DNA of 64,000 nucleotides from Trichuris trichiura (lineage: Eukaryota; Nematoda; Enoplea; Trichinellida; Trichuridae). Made by a program: the position numbers and the translations under genes. The notes below the pieces were generated by a model, which was given only the letters and a program-made list of their open reading frames with translations, had not been told where the DNA came from and did not search any database. The stretch lies in assembly GCA_037903355.1 (NCBI GenBank), contig JBAJFE010000026.1, positions 1,798,001 through 1,862,000 of the forward strand, given 5' to 3'. Below, in pieces: positions 51,414 through 62,577 of the stretch. Position 1 is the stretch's first letter; every line of letters starts with the position of its first letter.

Positions 51414-51799
51414 GTTTGTTCTTGTATATAATAAAAAATTATGCACAATATTTATGGCACTATAAAGTTCTAATCACTCGGAAGGGTCAACCTAAGCAGA
51501 TATGCAATTGCAGCTCACCATTCAGAGACGAATAGATTTCTTGAGAAGCCACTGCACAGTTAAGAAAGAGCAATCAAAACAACTATAAAATTCAGCAATG
51601 ATTTGCGGTGCCTTATACAGATAAACATTTGCCCTCTGTTGACGTGAATGTAAAACTCAGGCATAAGACAGCATTGAAGTTTCAATTTATCATTTTAGTT
51701 GGAACTAACTATGCTCTTTTACACTATCATGTATTTCAGCTAGCTGTTATTATGTGGCTGTTTATAAAAATGAATTTAAAAATGTAATGAAGAAAAACT

Positions 51800-53275
51800 G
51801 ATGTACTTACTTCATCTTCGGGGACGTCGAAAATGTCGAAATTTCCCGGCTCTGCCCCGTTGCACAATTGAATGGCATATATTCTGTTCTTGTGCGACAG
51901 CTAATGACATTTATTGAATCTACGGAACTTTCATTGAACGCTCACTTGACAAAGACCAGAATGGTCAGTTTGGCTTCTCGCAAAGCTGCTCATTCATTGA
52001 CCACCAAAACCTATACGCCTGTTACAAGAGTTCAAACAAGCATTTTTCACTGCATAATGGTAATTGTTCAGCCACTGTAAGTCAATTAGGTGCTACGAAG
52101 AATCCTTTACTGAGAGAAAGCATGAGGTAATCACAATTTTTTAAATAATGGAAGAAATGGTTTAAATGCTCTTGCAAATCTCTACTTAAACATTATGATA
52201 AAAGCAAAAATGGCAAAGCTAAGCTTTCTGCAGTTTCAATGTATTGCAATGTACATAAGCTGTGCGTAAAGGTTCAATAGAAACAATTACTTTGCACACG
52301 TGAAAGTTATTGCCATATTCGTACACAAAGGGAATAGAAAGAAACTGTACTTACTTTGTCTTCGGGATCGTAGAATCGGCTGAACAGAATGTCGTTGAGG
52401 CCGTTGAGTGTCTGTTACAGTGAGTGGAGTAAATGGGCGACCGGTTTGCGTATGTTCACATTATCAATAGCTCACACTGACTTCCATAAGATATTGCAGC
52501 ATCTGCCCAATACACTGCTGTATTGGTAATAAGCTAACCTGTGACACTCCATAACATTCTCTCATCAAATATTCAACAGTCCCGTCAAAGTCAGAAATAA
52601 TGGATACGTCGCTTTGTTTGCACTGAGCTTTTTTACGAAGGAGATTGTCAATGAAACGGATTCACGAGTCATTATTTTATATGACGGTGGGAAAATGTTT
52701 TTGTGATGCCCGTACGCGAAGATATAATAAAAAGGTGTCGCGGACTGATGATTTGCGTTTGCGAGTTATGATACACACCCACTTAGTTAACCGAAACAAA
52801 TTCGTATGTGACTTTTTCGCGTAGTCATTGAATACTCAACGCATAAATTGAAAGATCATCCCAACTGATTTAGAAAAATATTAAAAGAAGTTTTTTACTT
52901 ACTTTATCTTCTGGAGCGTCGAAATTGCCACTACGGTCGATGGTGCTCCAATGCAGTCATTGATACTTGCCTTATTCGACTGTTCAGCACTAATACAACG
53001 ACTTGACTGTACAGCGCTGATGTGGTAGCACGAAAACGGGTCAAATGAAGATAAGGTTTATCAGTGGTAGATAATGTTTGCTTAACCTCGCAGAATGATG
53101 CTACTGACTATGCACTTAACGGCTATTCCTCGAGGCAAAATGTCGACTTGCGAGCGAGGTTGCGTTTTATCAGTAAAATTTATCTACATTTGGCTCGCTG
53201 CCAATTGATAATCTCTGAACTCATTTCTTTGCTGATAAAATTAAAAGATAAGTCTAAGTAGCCATTACCGTATCT
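51800..53275. repeat. Right arm of the inverted repeat plus one extra unit
   Basis: 52190-53275 is the reverse complement of 41020-42110. On the minus strand, exon-like units end at donors near 52899, 52349 and 51809, spaced about 545 bp, with FDAPEDK, FYDPEDK and FDVPEDE just before GTAAGT. The unit at 51.8 kb has no obvious counterpart on the left side. Confidence 0.7.
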
Positions 53276-54630
53276 ATTGCTGCTTTTTAAAACTGCGAAT
53301 TGATTAGTGCAATGCTATTCTTACTTAACTCCTTACCGTGAAATTTGTTGAAATATTTTTAAGCAAACTCAACTGCAAAAGAAAAGACGATTATGAGAAA
53401 CTTACAATTTAGTGACTAAATGAAAATTTTGCACCTTCCGTGGAAGAGAGATTTATACTGCCATATTTTGTACGCATACATGAACTCACTTGCTATTTCT
53501 CCATTTTATTGGGTTGCTGAGGATGGAGCATTTTCGGCTTCCAGTCTTTTGATTTCATAAAAGAGCAGCGGCAATACAGCGTTCGATAGACATTATGGGA
53601 CATAAATCATATAAGGAAGGGACTTGAAAGTACAATAGCAATGACAGACAGAAAGATAGGAACATATGCGTCATTGTAGTATTAGTATCGTTTATAATGA
53701 TGGGAAACAACGGAAAAGTAGAACAGCCGTTGTTTGATAATATGAAGCGGATTAGCTTCCGCTGTTAGCAATCAGAGTGCCTGTAATGGCGCAAAAAAAT
53801 GCCGACCACATTATGCCAAGCCGGTTATGCAAAGGAGAAGCAATACTAAATGTAATGCGAAAAATGAGTTGTTTCGTCGTCAGCGTTTGTCTATTATCCT
53901 AAGCTGACGGCAGCACAGCAGTTAATCTGAAATCGTTATTTTGTTTATTACGTTTAGTGTTGCCTTGCCATCATTCAGCACTAATTTGACTGGGGCGTCT
54001 GGGTGTCATTCTGTGCACTTAATTGAAATTATTTAAAAAATACCGGCCACAAAGATTAAAGCAAAACGTTCAACAATGATGAGCACGGAGCATAGAACTA
54101 AAGACTTCCTGATGTAACCTGCACTAACAGTGATAGACCGTCATGTCAAAAAGATGGGGAAAACCAAGAGGTTTCGCAATTTTTTTAAATGTGCGCACGA
54201 AGGGATTTGGCGCCAAATGGGTTGAAAACAAGTGATCGTAAGGGTGAAAAGAAGGAAGATGAGAATCGTAGGTCATTTAATGCCGCCTTAAATTTACTTC
54301 CTCCATTATCATTTGTTTAATTTCGTTTTTATTCTTTCCTTCTTTCATCTTTTATATTATTTTCCTTTACCATTGTTGTATCTTTATTTTACAATCCTAT
54401 TTAACCTGATGTTCGTTTTACTTTATTTCTTTTATCAATTTTTGCAATATCTTTGTTTCTTTATCCGCATTATCCTTTCCTAACGCATTTTCGTAATTAC
54501 ATATTTTCTACATTCGCACTCATTTCATTTCGGTCTTTAGGCGCTTTGAGTTATTTTAGCAATCGGAGAAGCGATACTCATGTAGCACCTGGAGTTTACG
54601 GCAACAATTTCATACATGTACAAAAATTAT

Positions 54631-54912
54631 CAACACCAAAATTCAACAAAAGATGTACATGGATTTTCCCCGTTTGTATTTGCCAACAAAACCAGTTAAA
54701 TAAGAGAAAAAACTTTTAAATCTCGTTAAAGGCTTAAAAACAGAACGACAGTTTGGCGTTTGGTTTTTATGCCTTTAACGAGATAAAAAGTTTTTTCGCT
54801 CATTTGACTCGTTTTGTTGGCAAATACGAACGCGGAAAATCCATATACATCTTTTGTTGAACAACTGCATTCGTTACAAAGTACTCACTCGCTTTCTAAC
54901 AACACCAAAATT
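54631..54912. mobile_element. Long hairpin element flanked by 13-bp direct repeats
   Basis: CAACACCAAAATT occurs at 54631-54643 and 54900-54912. The left arm (CAACAAAAGATGTACATGG, TATTTGCCAACAAAAC, AAATCTCGTTAAAGGC) pairs with the right arm (GCCTTTAACGAGAT, GTTTTGTTGGCAAATA, CCATATACATCTTTTGTTG). A short unpaired tail follows the right arm. Non-coding. Confidence 0.7.
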
Positions 54913-55043
54913 TACAATAAAGACTCAGATTTGCTCTGTTCCCGTTACGGAAGAAGCACTCAATGGGGATAAACAATGCAAACTATATGGCCGCATGGCT
55001 CTGCTAATTACAAATTATTAGTTTTAAGTTGAAAGATTACCAA

Positions 55044-55298
55044 ATAAGGTCACTCATTTTGTAAATGCAACTTCTTGGTACGGGACCGTATAGTTTCATG
55101 TCAAGTTTCTTTTACGGAAAGCTTGTGCCGTTGAAAAATTTTTAATATTCCAGAGCTTTCGGGTCAACCGAAACCCATGATGTAATCATTTTTACACCGC
55201 TGAAGACGGGTCTCGGTTGACCCGAAAGCTCTGGAATATTAAAAATTTTTCAACGGCACAAGCTTTCCGTAAAAGCAACTTGACATAAGGTCACTCAT
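55044..55298. mobile_element. Hairpin element flanked by 14-bp direct repeats
   Basis: ATAAGGTCACTCAT occurs exactly at 55044-55057 and 55285-55298. Inside, an unpaired tail with CTTCTTGGTACGGGACCGTA is followed by a long hairpin (arms GTCAAGTTTCTTTTACGG and CCGTAAAAGCAACTTGAC, then about 70 bp of near-perfect pairing) with CGCTGAAGACGGGTCTCGG beside the loop. Same plan as the element at 49.6 kb. Confidence 0.78.
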
Positions 55299-56467
55299 GA
55301 TCTTAAACTTTCAAAATGAATAGCCACAAAACTTGCTGATGCAAAGGTACTTACCGTTAGAAGACTTGGAGAATCAATGATGTCCGAAAACAAGCGTGAA
55401 ATTGCATTTACAAAACTCATTCGTGCCTCCGCTCTGAAAAGGAGAAACTAACCTTTAGTTCAGGAATATTTAAGACATCTGCGGTTAATGGATGCAAAAC
55501 AGCTCTGCTCGAAGAAACGCTATCAATAGCATGATAGGATGACACTTGAAGACAAACAAAGACAATTAGCGGAAGGTCAGGTGGACTATACGAGAAGATT
55601 ATTTCGTTCGTAGTCTTTTATTGCTCTCTTATCAAGTAACAACCGTTCAAACAAAAAACACAAACAAACAAATCTAGTTTAATTCGTAAATTCAGCACAA
55701 TGAAGTATAAAAATGGTTTGTAGAGAAATCACACAATTGTAATTCATATAAATCGTTACCTAAGGGAATTGTAAGAATACTGGTTCTATGCAGCCTTGTT
55801 TATTCCCTCTTACGGGGGAGACATCGGATAGCGCGAGTGTACCTGCTTTGAAAATTCTACAGCTTCAGAGAACAAGTATAAAAAATAAGCAACATTCTGT
55901 CAATCGCTAACTCGCGCTCATATTCCAATTGCTTTTTAAACAGATCATCGACAGTAAGCCTTATTGAGTTTTAGGTTCACCTAAGAAAAACCGCAATGAG
56001 GAATCAATTAAAGATATTTATGTTAAGTCCAAAATCTGCTAGCTATGCCATTGCTCACAAAAAATTTGAAATTTGCAAAGAAATTTTTTTCGGGCTCACG
56101 GAAAAACTTCAAGCAACAAAACTGTTAAAGCAGCTGGAATCAGCTTTCTTTTATTTCCATTGGTAAAGCTGTTTTTCCTAATAGTGATCAGCTCTCGGTT
56201 GCGTTTAGTATAGGGCAGCAGATGCGAGAACCCTATGTTCTGCTTTGAGAGGATAGAAAGATAAATTAATTTAGAAACAAATAGAAGTTAAATAATCTTA
56301 ACCCTAAAAAATAAAATGAAACACTTTTGGGCGATTACGCAAGCAACAAACGATTTAAATTCATCCGATATAGCCAACTTGCAGTTAAAGTAGGGTTTAC
56401 TGTAGGAATGCGATGAAGGTCGAGTGCGTGTTTTAATGGTGACGGTGAAAGGGGTTTTCAAGAAATA

Positions 56468-59400
56468 ATGCACGGCAAAGGAAACGAATGGCATGACAGC
56501 AAAAAGACGCTCTGCAAAAGCGTATCGGCTCCAAGCGGTCGGTCCGATGGCACTCCTTCTCTTCGATCTGCCGGAACTCTGGAAAACCTGAAAAAGTAGG
56601 TCTTTTAGATGTCTTTATTTACCACATTTGCGCAGGGCTTTTGTGGGCGTGAATTTTGAAGTGAATTGTTTTCTAAAAAACATGCACTTCAAGACGCGTT
56701 CTTTGTAGCCAGTTGTCCTCAAATGCTGCGTCATACTTCGGTCTTCTTCCATCTTCGGAAGCCTGTATGCAGAAATGGACAAATAGGAGATTGCGTCACT
56801 GCTCAAGACGATACGGGGGAGTGCGCGATCCAACTCAATCGTTTATAGATGGAGTTGGCGGGGTCAGCTGTCGTATTCGGGATCCTCTCGCTTTAGGGCG
56901 AGCTCAGTCAGTACGTTCGGCCGCTGCCTCTCTTGGGCGAAGCATGTCTGTAGACAGTCGAACTTCTAAAGTCCGTGTGCTACAAAGAAGAGAAAGCGTA
57001 GCAAAATTAGCGTGGGATAAGTTCTCATCGCTCCTTCGGGTAAGTTTGTTTTTTGTTCACCCATTTATTGCTTAGTATGATACATGCAGACAGGGTCCAG
57101 CACAGGTCGTCGATCCACACACAAAAGACGACCACTTTCTCGCAGTTTTTGTCCTGCTGACGTCATTGGTGATGATACAGTTTTCGAAGTGGATCGTTTG
57201 GCTGCAGAGGGCCCTGGAATTGACGTTGTTGATTCTGTACCTATGGATACTATTAGTGAAGAAGATACGGCACAATCATTTGGCAGATTAGCCGCAAAAA
57301 GGAGGGCAAAGGAGGAAAGTTCGGAATTCTTAAAAGTGAGTCTCTACTTTCGTTTCTTCTTTTGAGCATCTGTTTCATTAGGACGAGTCGCCGTTGCAGG
57401 ATGAAGTATTTTTTGACTTCTTACCGCCGTCCGCTACGTCGGCGCATAGGTTGTCCGAAAATTTTCCTTTCAACTTCGCTCGTGTATCCCGCGCAACGCC
57501 ACAGACGACCATAATGGAGTCGACCCCCGGTGAGGTTGGTTACGTTACATAATGCTTTATAGCTTTCTAAAAAGATAATATGTTCCAGCATATGGACGTG
57601 ATAGATGGCAGGCAAGCAGTAGAGCCGGAAGCGCTCCATCATGGACAGTTGGGTTCGAATTTACGAAGATTGAAAGATGCTGTTTCTCGCCCAACGTATA
57701 TCAGTGATCGCTATGCTACTGGTCAACCTGTTAGCACAAGCCCATGGAGCCGATTTTGGAGCGGGGTAAAATGTACACAAATGTGAAGTTTTCCTTTATG
57801 ATTTGATCACTGAAAACCGTATTATAGCTCTGCTCCATTCTTTTAAGAAGAAAGGGGCGTCGTAAATTCGGCGAAGGTGTTGTTGGACATTTTCTCGGCC
57901 GTACGCTTAGACGACGTTCGGAGCTGAGTCCTCAGGTTGTCCAACAGCTTGACGATTTCGACGATTACAGGTACACTCTCTGGTCGGTTACTACCTGAAA
58001 GTATGATGAATATTTGCCTCATTAAGGCCTTTTTTCACTTACTGGATCACTACCGTACAAGTGTTAGTAATGATTATTGCGTTAGTTAGTTACGGTTTTG
58101 GGCCCATTGGATTTTGGCGAACACACTACAGTGCAATGGTTCTCCAACCTTCTCTTGTCCTTGAACAAGTCGCCTACTTCGAACAAGACAACTTTTATAT
58201 AGGACCTCGTTATGTACGTTTTTTTCTAGTGGACTGCTAATGCTGATAGAACTTGTTTCCTTTTTTAGGCAGACCTCGTCCATCTTGGTGCCAAATATGC
58301 ACCTTGCATGCGTCGCGATTTGAATGTCTACTCCGTCGTCGAGGAGAACAGACGCCAGGAAAATCAAAGTGGCTGTTGTATATTCCACGACAAATCTGGA
58401 TGCGTGCAGACAACTGAAGACCGTTGCCCAGTAATTGGCTTTTCGTAATATTTCACTTCAATAATCTGTTCTGTTTACCATGTAGCAACTTCTCGCCGTT
58501 TGGGACAAATGGTCAACCAGCAATCCGGGTCCCGACGGTCGCGTATCAGGTGCTGTATGCGGGCAAGATCCACGGTTTGTCATAAAGGCCTCTCGCGTAG
58601 GCATAATTTGTTCATCTTTTCAGGGCATGCGCTATACCAGCTTCAATAAGTCCTCTTGAATGGCCGGATGATCTAACTCGCTGGCCAGTAAGCTCACCTA
58701 TCTATTTTATTGCTTATATTGTTGCAGAAAGCTGTACATATCTAAGCATGTTGCTAAATTATAGCACAAACTTCATTTTGCTTTAGCTTTGTCGAGAGAC
58801 GAATGAAGGTGTCAGCTTGCGACATACGGAGTGCGAACTCACAGGTAGACCCTGCTGTATTGGCATTCAGGGGGAATGCCGTATAACGACGCGAGAATAT
58901 TGCGACTTTGTAAGGGGCTACTTTCACGAAGAGGCTACTCTATGCTCACAAGTTTGCACCTTTCTCCTGACATGCTTGCTTTAAAAGTTCGACCATCCTT
59001 TTTAGGTGTCTTGTCTAGGTGAAGTCTGCGGAATGGTTCCATTCCTGAAATCTGAAAATCCGGATCAGTTTTCTCGCCTTTTGATTCCACTATTTCTGCA
59101 TGCAGGGTTGGTTGCAAGCATAAGTAATGTTTGTACCTGGCCAGTTTATGCTATTTTTAGAATTATTCACTGCTTGGTTACAGTAATAATACAGCACTTT
59201 CTGCTGCGTGATTTGGAAAAGCTTGTCGGATGGAGTCGCGTGGCCATAATTTACTTGGTCAGCGGCATTGGTGGCAATCTGGGTTCGGCTGTCTTTGTAC
59301 CTTATCAAGCGGAAGTGGGCCCAGCGGGTAGTCAGTTTGGTCTTTTAGCTGGTCTCATAGTTGACGTAGTTTACTCGTGGAAAATGATAGCCAGGCCTTG

Positions 59401-59743
59401 GAGGGCGCTGGGACAGCTGGTCACTTTCGTTTGCCTTCTTTTTCTGGTAGGTCTTTTACCGTGGATTGATAATTACGCGCACGCCTTTGGTTTCATCTTC
59501 GGTCTGCTTCTGTCCCTGGCTCTATTTCCGTACATTCAGTTCAGCAAGAATGACAGAAGAAAACGCCTAATAATCGTTGGGGCGTCGTTGACCTTATGCG
59601 TAGCCTTATTGGCACTGCTTTTCGTTTTATTCTACGTCAATCCATTGTGGTCATGCCAAAACTGCATGTACTTCAATTGTATACCTTTTACGGATCATCT
59701 CTGCGACAATAGGGGTTTGGAGCTTCACCTTCATCCACTATGA
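56468..59743 (+). CDS. iRhom (inactive rhomboid, RHBDF family)
   Basis: A catalytically dead rhomboid of the ER and Golgi. Family members control ADAM17 trafficking and EGF-ligand fate. Thirteen exons (56468-56595, 56709-57039, 57090-57335, 57382-57534, 57589-57765, 57855-57970, 58027-58213, 58269-58430, 58486-58574, 58624-58687, 58787-58951, 59006-59106, 59161-59743) join in phase to 833 residues. The cytosolic N-terminus has the conserved [24 protein letters not shown] and RRESVAK. TM1 is near [13 protein letters not shown]. The cysteine-rich iRhom homology domain contains GCVQT, EWPDD, GRPCCIG and [15 protein letters not shown]. The membrane core has [10 protein letters not shown] and GPAGSQFG, where proline in the GPAGS loop marks an inactive rhomboid. 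The exon 5/6 border is the least certain. It leads the RWDD1 and PAR-6 cluster. Confidence 0.94.
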
Positions 59744-59838
59744 GCTTAAGAATTAAACATATTTGTACATGTGCGTTCTTCGCTTGAGAAATAAGCTCAG
59801 CCTATTCCTTTCCATCCGGCAATGTTCAGATTTGTAAT

Positions 59839-59851
59839 TGTTCTTTCACAG
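59839..59851 (+). promoter_or_regulatory. Candidate trans-splice acceptor before RWDD1
   Basis: A pyrimidine-rich TGTTCTTTCACAG ends 32 bp before the RWDD1 start and 108 bp after the iRhom stop, as expected for spliced-leader addition to a downstream operon gene. It could instead be a normal 5'-UTR intron acceptor. Confidence 0.4.
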
Positions 59852-59882
59852 CTTTTGAGTTGCCGGTGTCTGTTTGTTGTGA

Positions 59883-60636
59883 ATGGATTATGGAGCAGAG
59901 CAAGCTCAGGAAGTGACTGCGCTTCAAGCTATTTATGGCGATGATTTCCGCATGGAAAGCGAGTCTTATCCAGCGAAGTTTTGCATAGCGTTACGTGAAG
60001 AGTTGGGCGACGATGGCAAACCGATCAATGTTGAATGCACACTGTGCGTAACGTTTACAGAACGTTATCCTCAGGAACTGGCTAAGGTGTCACTCCATTG
60101 GTCCGAAGATGTTAGCGAAAAAGATAGAGAACAAGCAGCTGAGCAAGTTTTGCTTGTCATGGAGCAAAATTTGGGAAGTCCAGTGATATTCAGTTTAGTT
60201 GATGTTGTACAGGTTCGTTGATACAAGTGTATATGCTCGCAATTTGGTTGCGTGATTGCAGAGTCATCTTTTGAATATTGCCGAACGAAAGCGAAGCGAA
60301 CAAAAGGCAAAACTTTTAGCCGAAATTGAGCTCGCCAGGCAAAAGGAGAAGGAAATGGAGAAAAACAGAGAGTCCGCCGTTCATCAACCGATGACTTACG
60401 AACAATTTATAAGTTGGAATTTGCGATTTAACGAAGCAAATGCAAGGTGTAGGACCAAAGAAGTGACTGAGGAGAAGGGTCGACGGCTAACTGGTCGAGA
60501 ACAATTCCTTAAAGATAATTCGTTGGTCACCTCGGACGTTCGTATGATTTCTCAGAATGGTGACGAAGTGGTGGTCGATGAGACGCTGTTCGAGGATGAT
60601 GACATTGCAGCGTTGTCTGATTCGGACGTTGAATAA
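59883..60636 (+). CDS. rwdd1: RWD-domain protein, RWDD1 type
   Basis: A cytosolic RWD-domain protein; RWDD1 (DFRP2, yeast Gir2-like) partners the DRG2 GTPase on ribosomes. Two exons, 59883-60212 and 60262-60636, give 234 residues, close to the 243 of human. The RWD domain spans residues 1 to about 112 (EVTALQAIYGDDF, then FTERYPQELAKVSL with the family's YP motif). A charged coiled coil follows (RKRSEQKAKLLAEIELARQK). The DRG-binding region has MTYEQFISWNLRFNE and LTGREQFLKDN, then an acidic end VDETLFEDDD. It lies 139 bp after iRhom and 213 bp before par-6. The stop codon TAA is itself part of the AATAAA at 60632-60637. Confidence 0.92.
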
Positions 60637-60637
60637 A
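60632..60637 (+). terminator. AATAAA overlapping the RWDD1 stop codon
   Basis: The last codons GAA TAA A create AATAAA, so a usable signal would give a very short 3' UTR of about 10-30 nt. Confidence 0.45.
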
Positions 60638-60736
60638 ACCTTTTCTTCTTCGTATTATCGTTTTCTTTCCATTCAGTTACCATTTGGACTACTTATCTTC
60701 TTAGTTGTTTCGATGTTTTTGCCAGCTAAAGCAAGC

Positions 60737-60746
60737 GGCATTTCAG
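60737..60746 (+). promoter_or_regulatory. Candidate trans-splice acceptor before par-6
   Basis: GGCATTTCAG ends 103 bp before the par-6 start and 110 bp after the RWDD1 stop. It could serve as a spliced-leader acceptor or a 5'-UTR intron end. Confidence 0.3.
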
Positions 60747-60849
60747 GCTGTGCACTCACAACGAGGTAGAATTCATTTGCAAACGATTGTCACTTCGGTG
60801 AACCTACAGAAAGGGGACTATGACTTTGATGTGTATCGTCCTTTCCTGA

Positions 60850-62000
60850 ATGTCCGTCAAAAATAACAGCTCATCGCCACCGCCATCCAATGCCTTATCG
60901 TCTTCTTTAGAAGCTAACAGCAGCGTGCGTGCTACGACGTTGGGCCATTTCAGAGCAGCAGCTCTTATAGAAGTGAAGAGTAAATTTGATGCGGAGTTCC
61001 GGCGTTTTTCTGTTGATCGCACAGCCGTTGGTTCCGTGGAACAGTTCCGAAAATTGGTCGGCGGTCTACATCACGTCGAAGACATTCCATTCACCCTTTG
61101 TTACAGCGATCCGCACGGTGATCTGTTGCCTATAAATAATGATGAAAATTATCGCAAAGCGTTGGACAGCGCCCATCCTCTTCTTCGATTGCTTCTTCAA
61201 AGGAAAGGCGAAAGTTTAGAAGAGAGATACGGCTACGGTACAGACAGTCTAAAGAAGCGCAATAGAATAAGTCGATTTCTTGGAGCCGGGGCGGTAACTG
61301 GTCCATACAGTAGGGCATATGACATAAGTATGCCCCAGGATTTCCGTCAAGTTTCGGCAATTATCGACGTTGATATTGTTCCCGAATGTCACCGTCGGGT
61401 TCGTCTGTGCAAACATGGTAGCGAAAAACCATTAGGATTTTATATACGCGATGGAACCAGCGTTCGGGTGTCAGCACAGGTAAGGAGCATTTATGTTATT
61501 TTTTAACGTCAACTAGTAGCTATGCATATAGTATGAGCTCTGTTCAATAAAAGTGACGAGTGTAGTCACGAAGCCCTGGTTTGATAATGGGAGTGCTGTG
61601 AGAAACATCGTTGTTACCATCCATATTTCCATAGTTTTAATTTTAGGGATTAGTGAAAATGCCAGGCATATTTATAAGCCGTTTGGTTCCGGGTGGCCTG
61701 GCGGAAAGTACTGGTCTTTTAGCGGTAAACGACGAAGTTCTCGAAGTAAATGGAATTGAAGTAGCTGGAAAGTCACTGGATCAAGTGACGGACATGATGA
61801 TCGCTAACGCTAGCAACTTGATTATCACTGTTCGACCTGCTGATCAGCGTTTAACGTTGGCTCGTTGCAATAATAATCGTGGATCACAGATATCCAAAGT
61901 GTCTGATACGCGTAGTTCCATGTACGCTTCAAACGAAAGTGACGAAGAAACAGAGGACGAAGTGAAAGATTTACTGTCCGTCAATGCTAACGCGCAGTGA
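60850..62000 (+). CDS. par-6: PAR-6 polarity protein
   Basis: The adaptor of the PAR-3/PAR-6/aPKC cell-polarity complex at the anterior or apical cortex. Two exons, 60850-61479 and 61647-62000, join in phase 0 to 327 residues, close to the nematode length. A PB1 domain lies at about residues 38-118 ([13 protein letters not shown], acidic OPCA stretch [16 protein letters not shown]) and binds atypical PKC. A semi-CRIB follows at about 159-173 ([15 protein letters not shown]), the site for active CDC-42. The PDZ domain covers about 180-280, with carboxylate loop PLGFYI and [20 protein letters not shown]. The intron cuts the PDZ domain after VSAQ. The tail is acidic ([13 protein letters not shown]). 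It is third in a head-to-tail group. ATG 60850 is the first in frame. Confidence 0.96.
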
Positions 62001-62133
62001 GAAGGTGAAAGAAGCAAAGACGATTAAGTCGCAGCACGTTTCACTAAATACTCTGAAAGTTTAATCTAACAAAGCCTTCTATTCACTTATTTTACCAATT
62101 TGACCAAATGAGAATGTTTGAAAGTGCCTTGAA

Positions 62134-62139
62134 AATAAA
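62134..62139 (+). terminator. AATAAA polyadenylation signal of par-6
   Basis: AATAAA 134 bp after the par-6 stop, the first clear signal downstream on this strand. Confidence 0.6.
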
Positions 62140-62281
62140 TCTTACACATTTTTACACTAATGGAGCGAATGAAGCTAAAATAAAGGGTAACATTGAAAGG
62201 TAGTTTCTGCTAGCGGCCACACGTGTTCTCATGAATGATATCTAGATGTTGTCCGTTTTAATCAGATGCAATTGTAATAAG

Positions 62282-62577
62282 ATGGACTGGAAGCTTAAGG
62301 GGTCAACCTTCCTTCGCTCAAAATTACCTCTGAAGCTTTGAATTCATCTTATTATATTTATATTAATACTTTTCTTGTTAGGTATGCGTACGAAAGTTGG
62401 CTTGGAATGATGAGCGTGTCAGATTTCTACGCAATCAGAATTATATTCAGTGGCCTCGTAGTGTGGACTTATTTTGAGCATTTCCCGCTTAGTGCTAGTA
62501 AACTGCCTTTCTGGTTAACTTTTGACTACGTCAGTATGGTTCTTATGGCTTACCTATTTGCAGGGATATATGTAAAG
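62282..62577 (+). CDS. Possible membrane-protein exons, unknown
   Basis: An exon with acceptor TTTCTTGTTAG and donor AAG|GTATTT spans 62382-62577 and encodes YAYESWLGMMSVSDFY, then two hydrophobic segments (AIRIIFSGLVVWTYFEHF and FDYVSMVLMAYLFAGIYV) that look like membrane helices. A 20-bp first exon from ATG 62282 (MDWKLKG) would join in phase but needs a poor donor (GTCAAC). I do not recognise the family and no downstream partner exon is certain. Confidence 0.35.

Larger units (their letters stand above)
38460..56460. other. 18-kb gene-poor, repeat-rich stretch
   Basis: No gene with a recognisable family. It contains a C16 tract, a pair of 1.1-kb inverted arms, two direct copies of an inverted-repeat-ended element, splice-donor-like arrays, a polypurine tract at 45.42-45.54 kb and several hairpin elements, each listed separately. 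A minus-strand ORF at 43514-43714 (ending LLMFRGSRAGE) and one at 42199-42555 look slightly coding but could not be extended. Confidence 0.6.
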
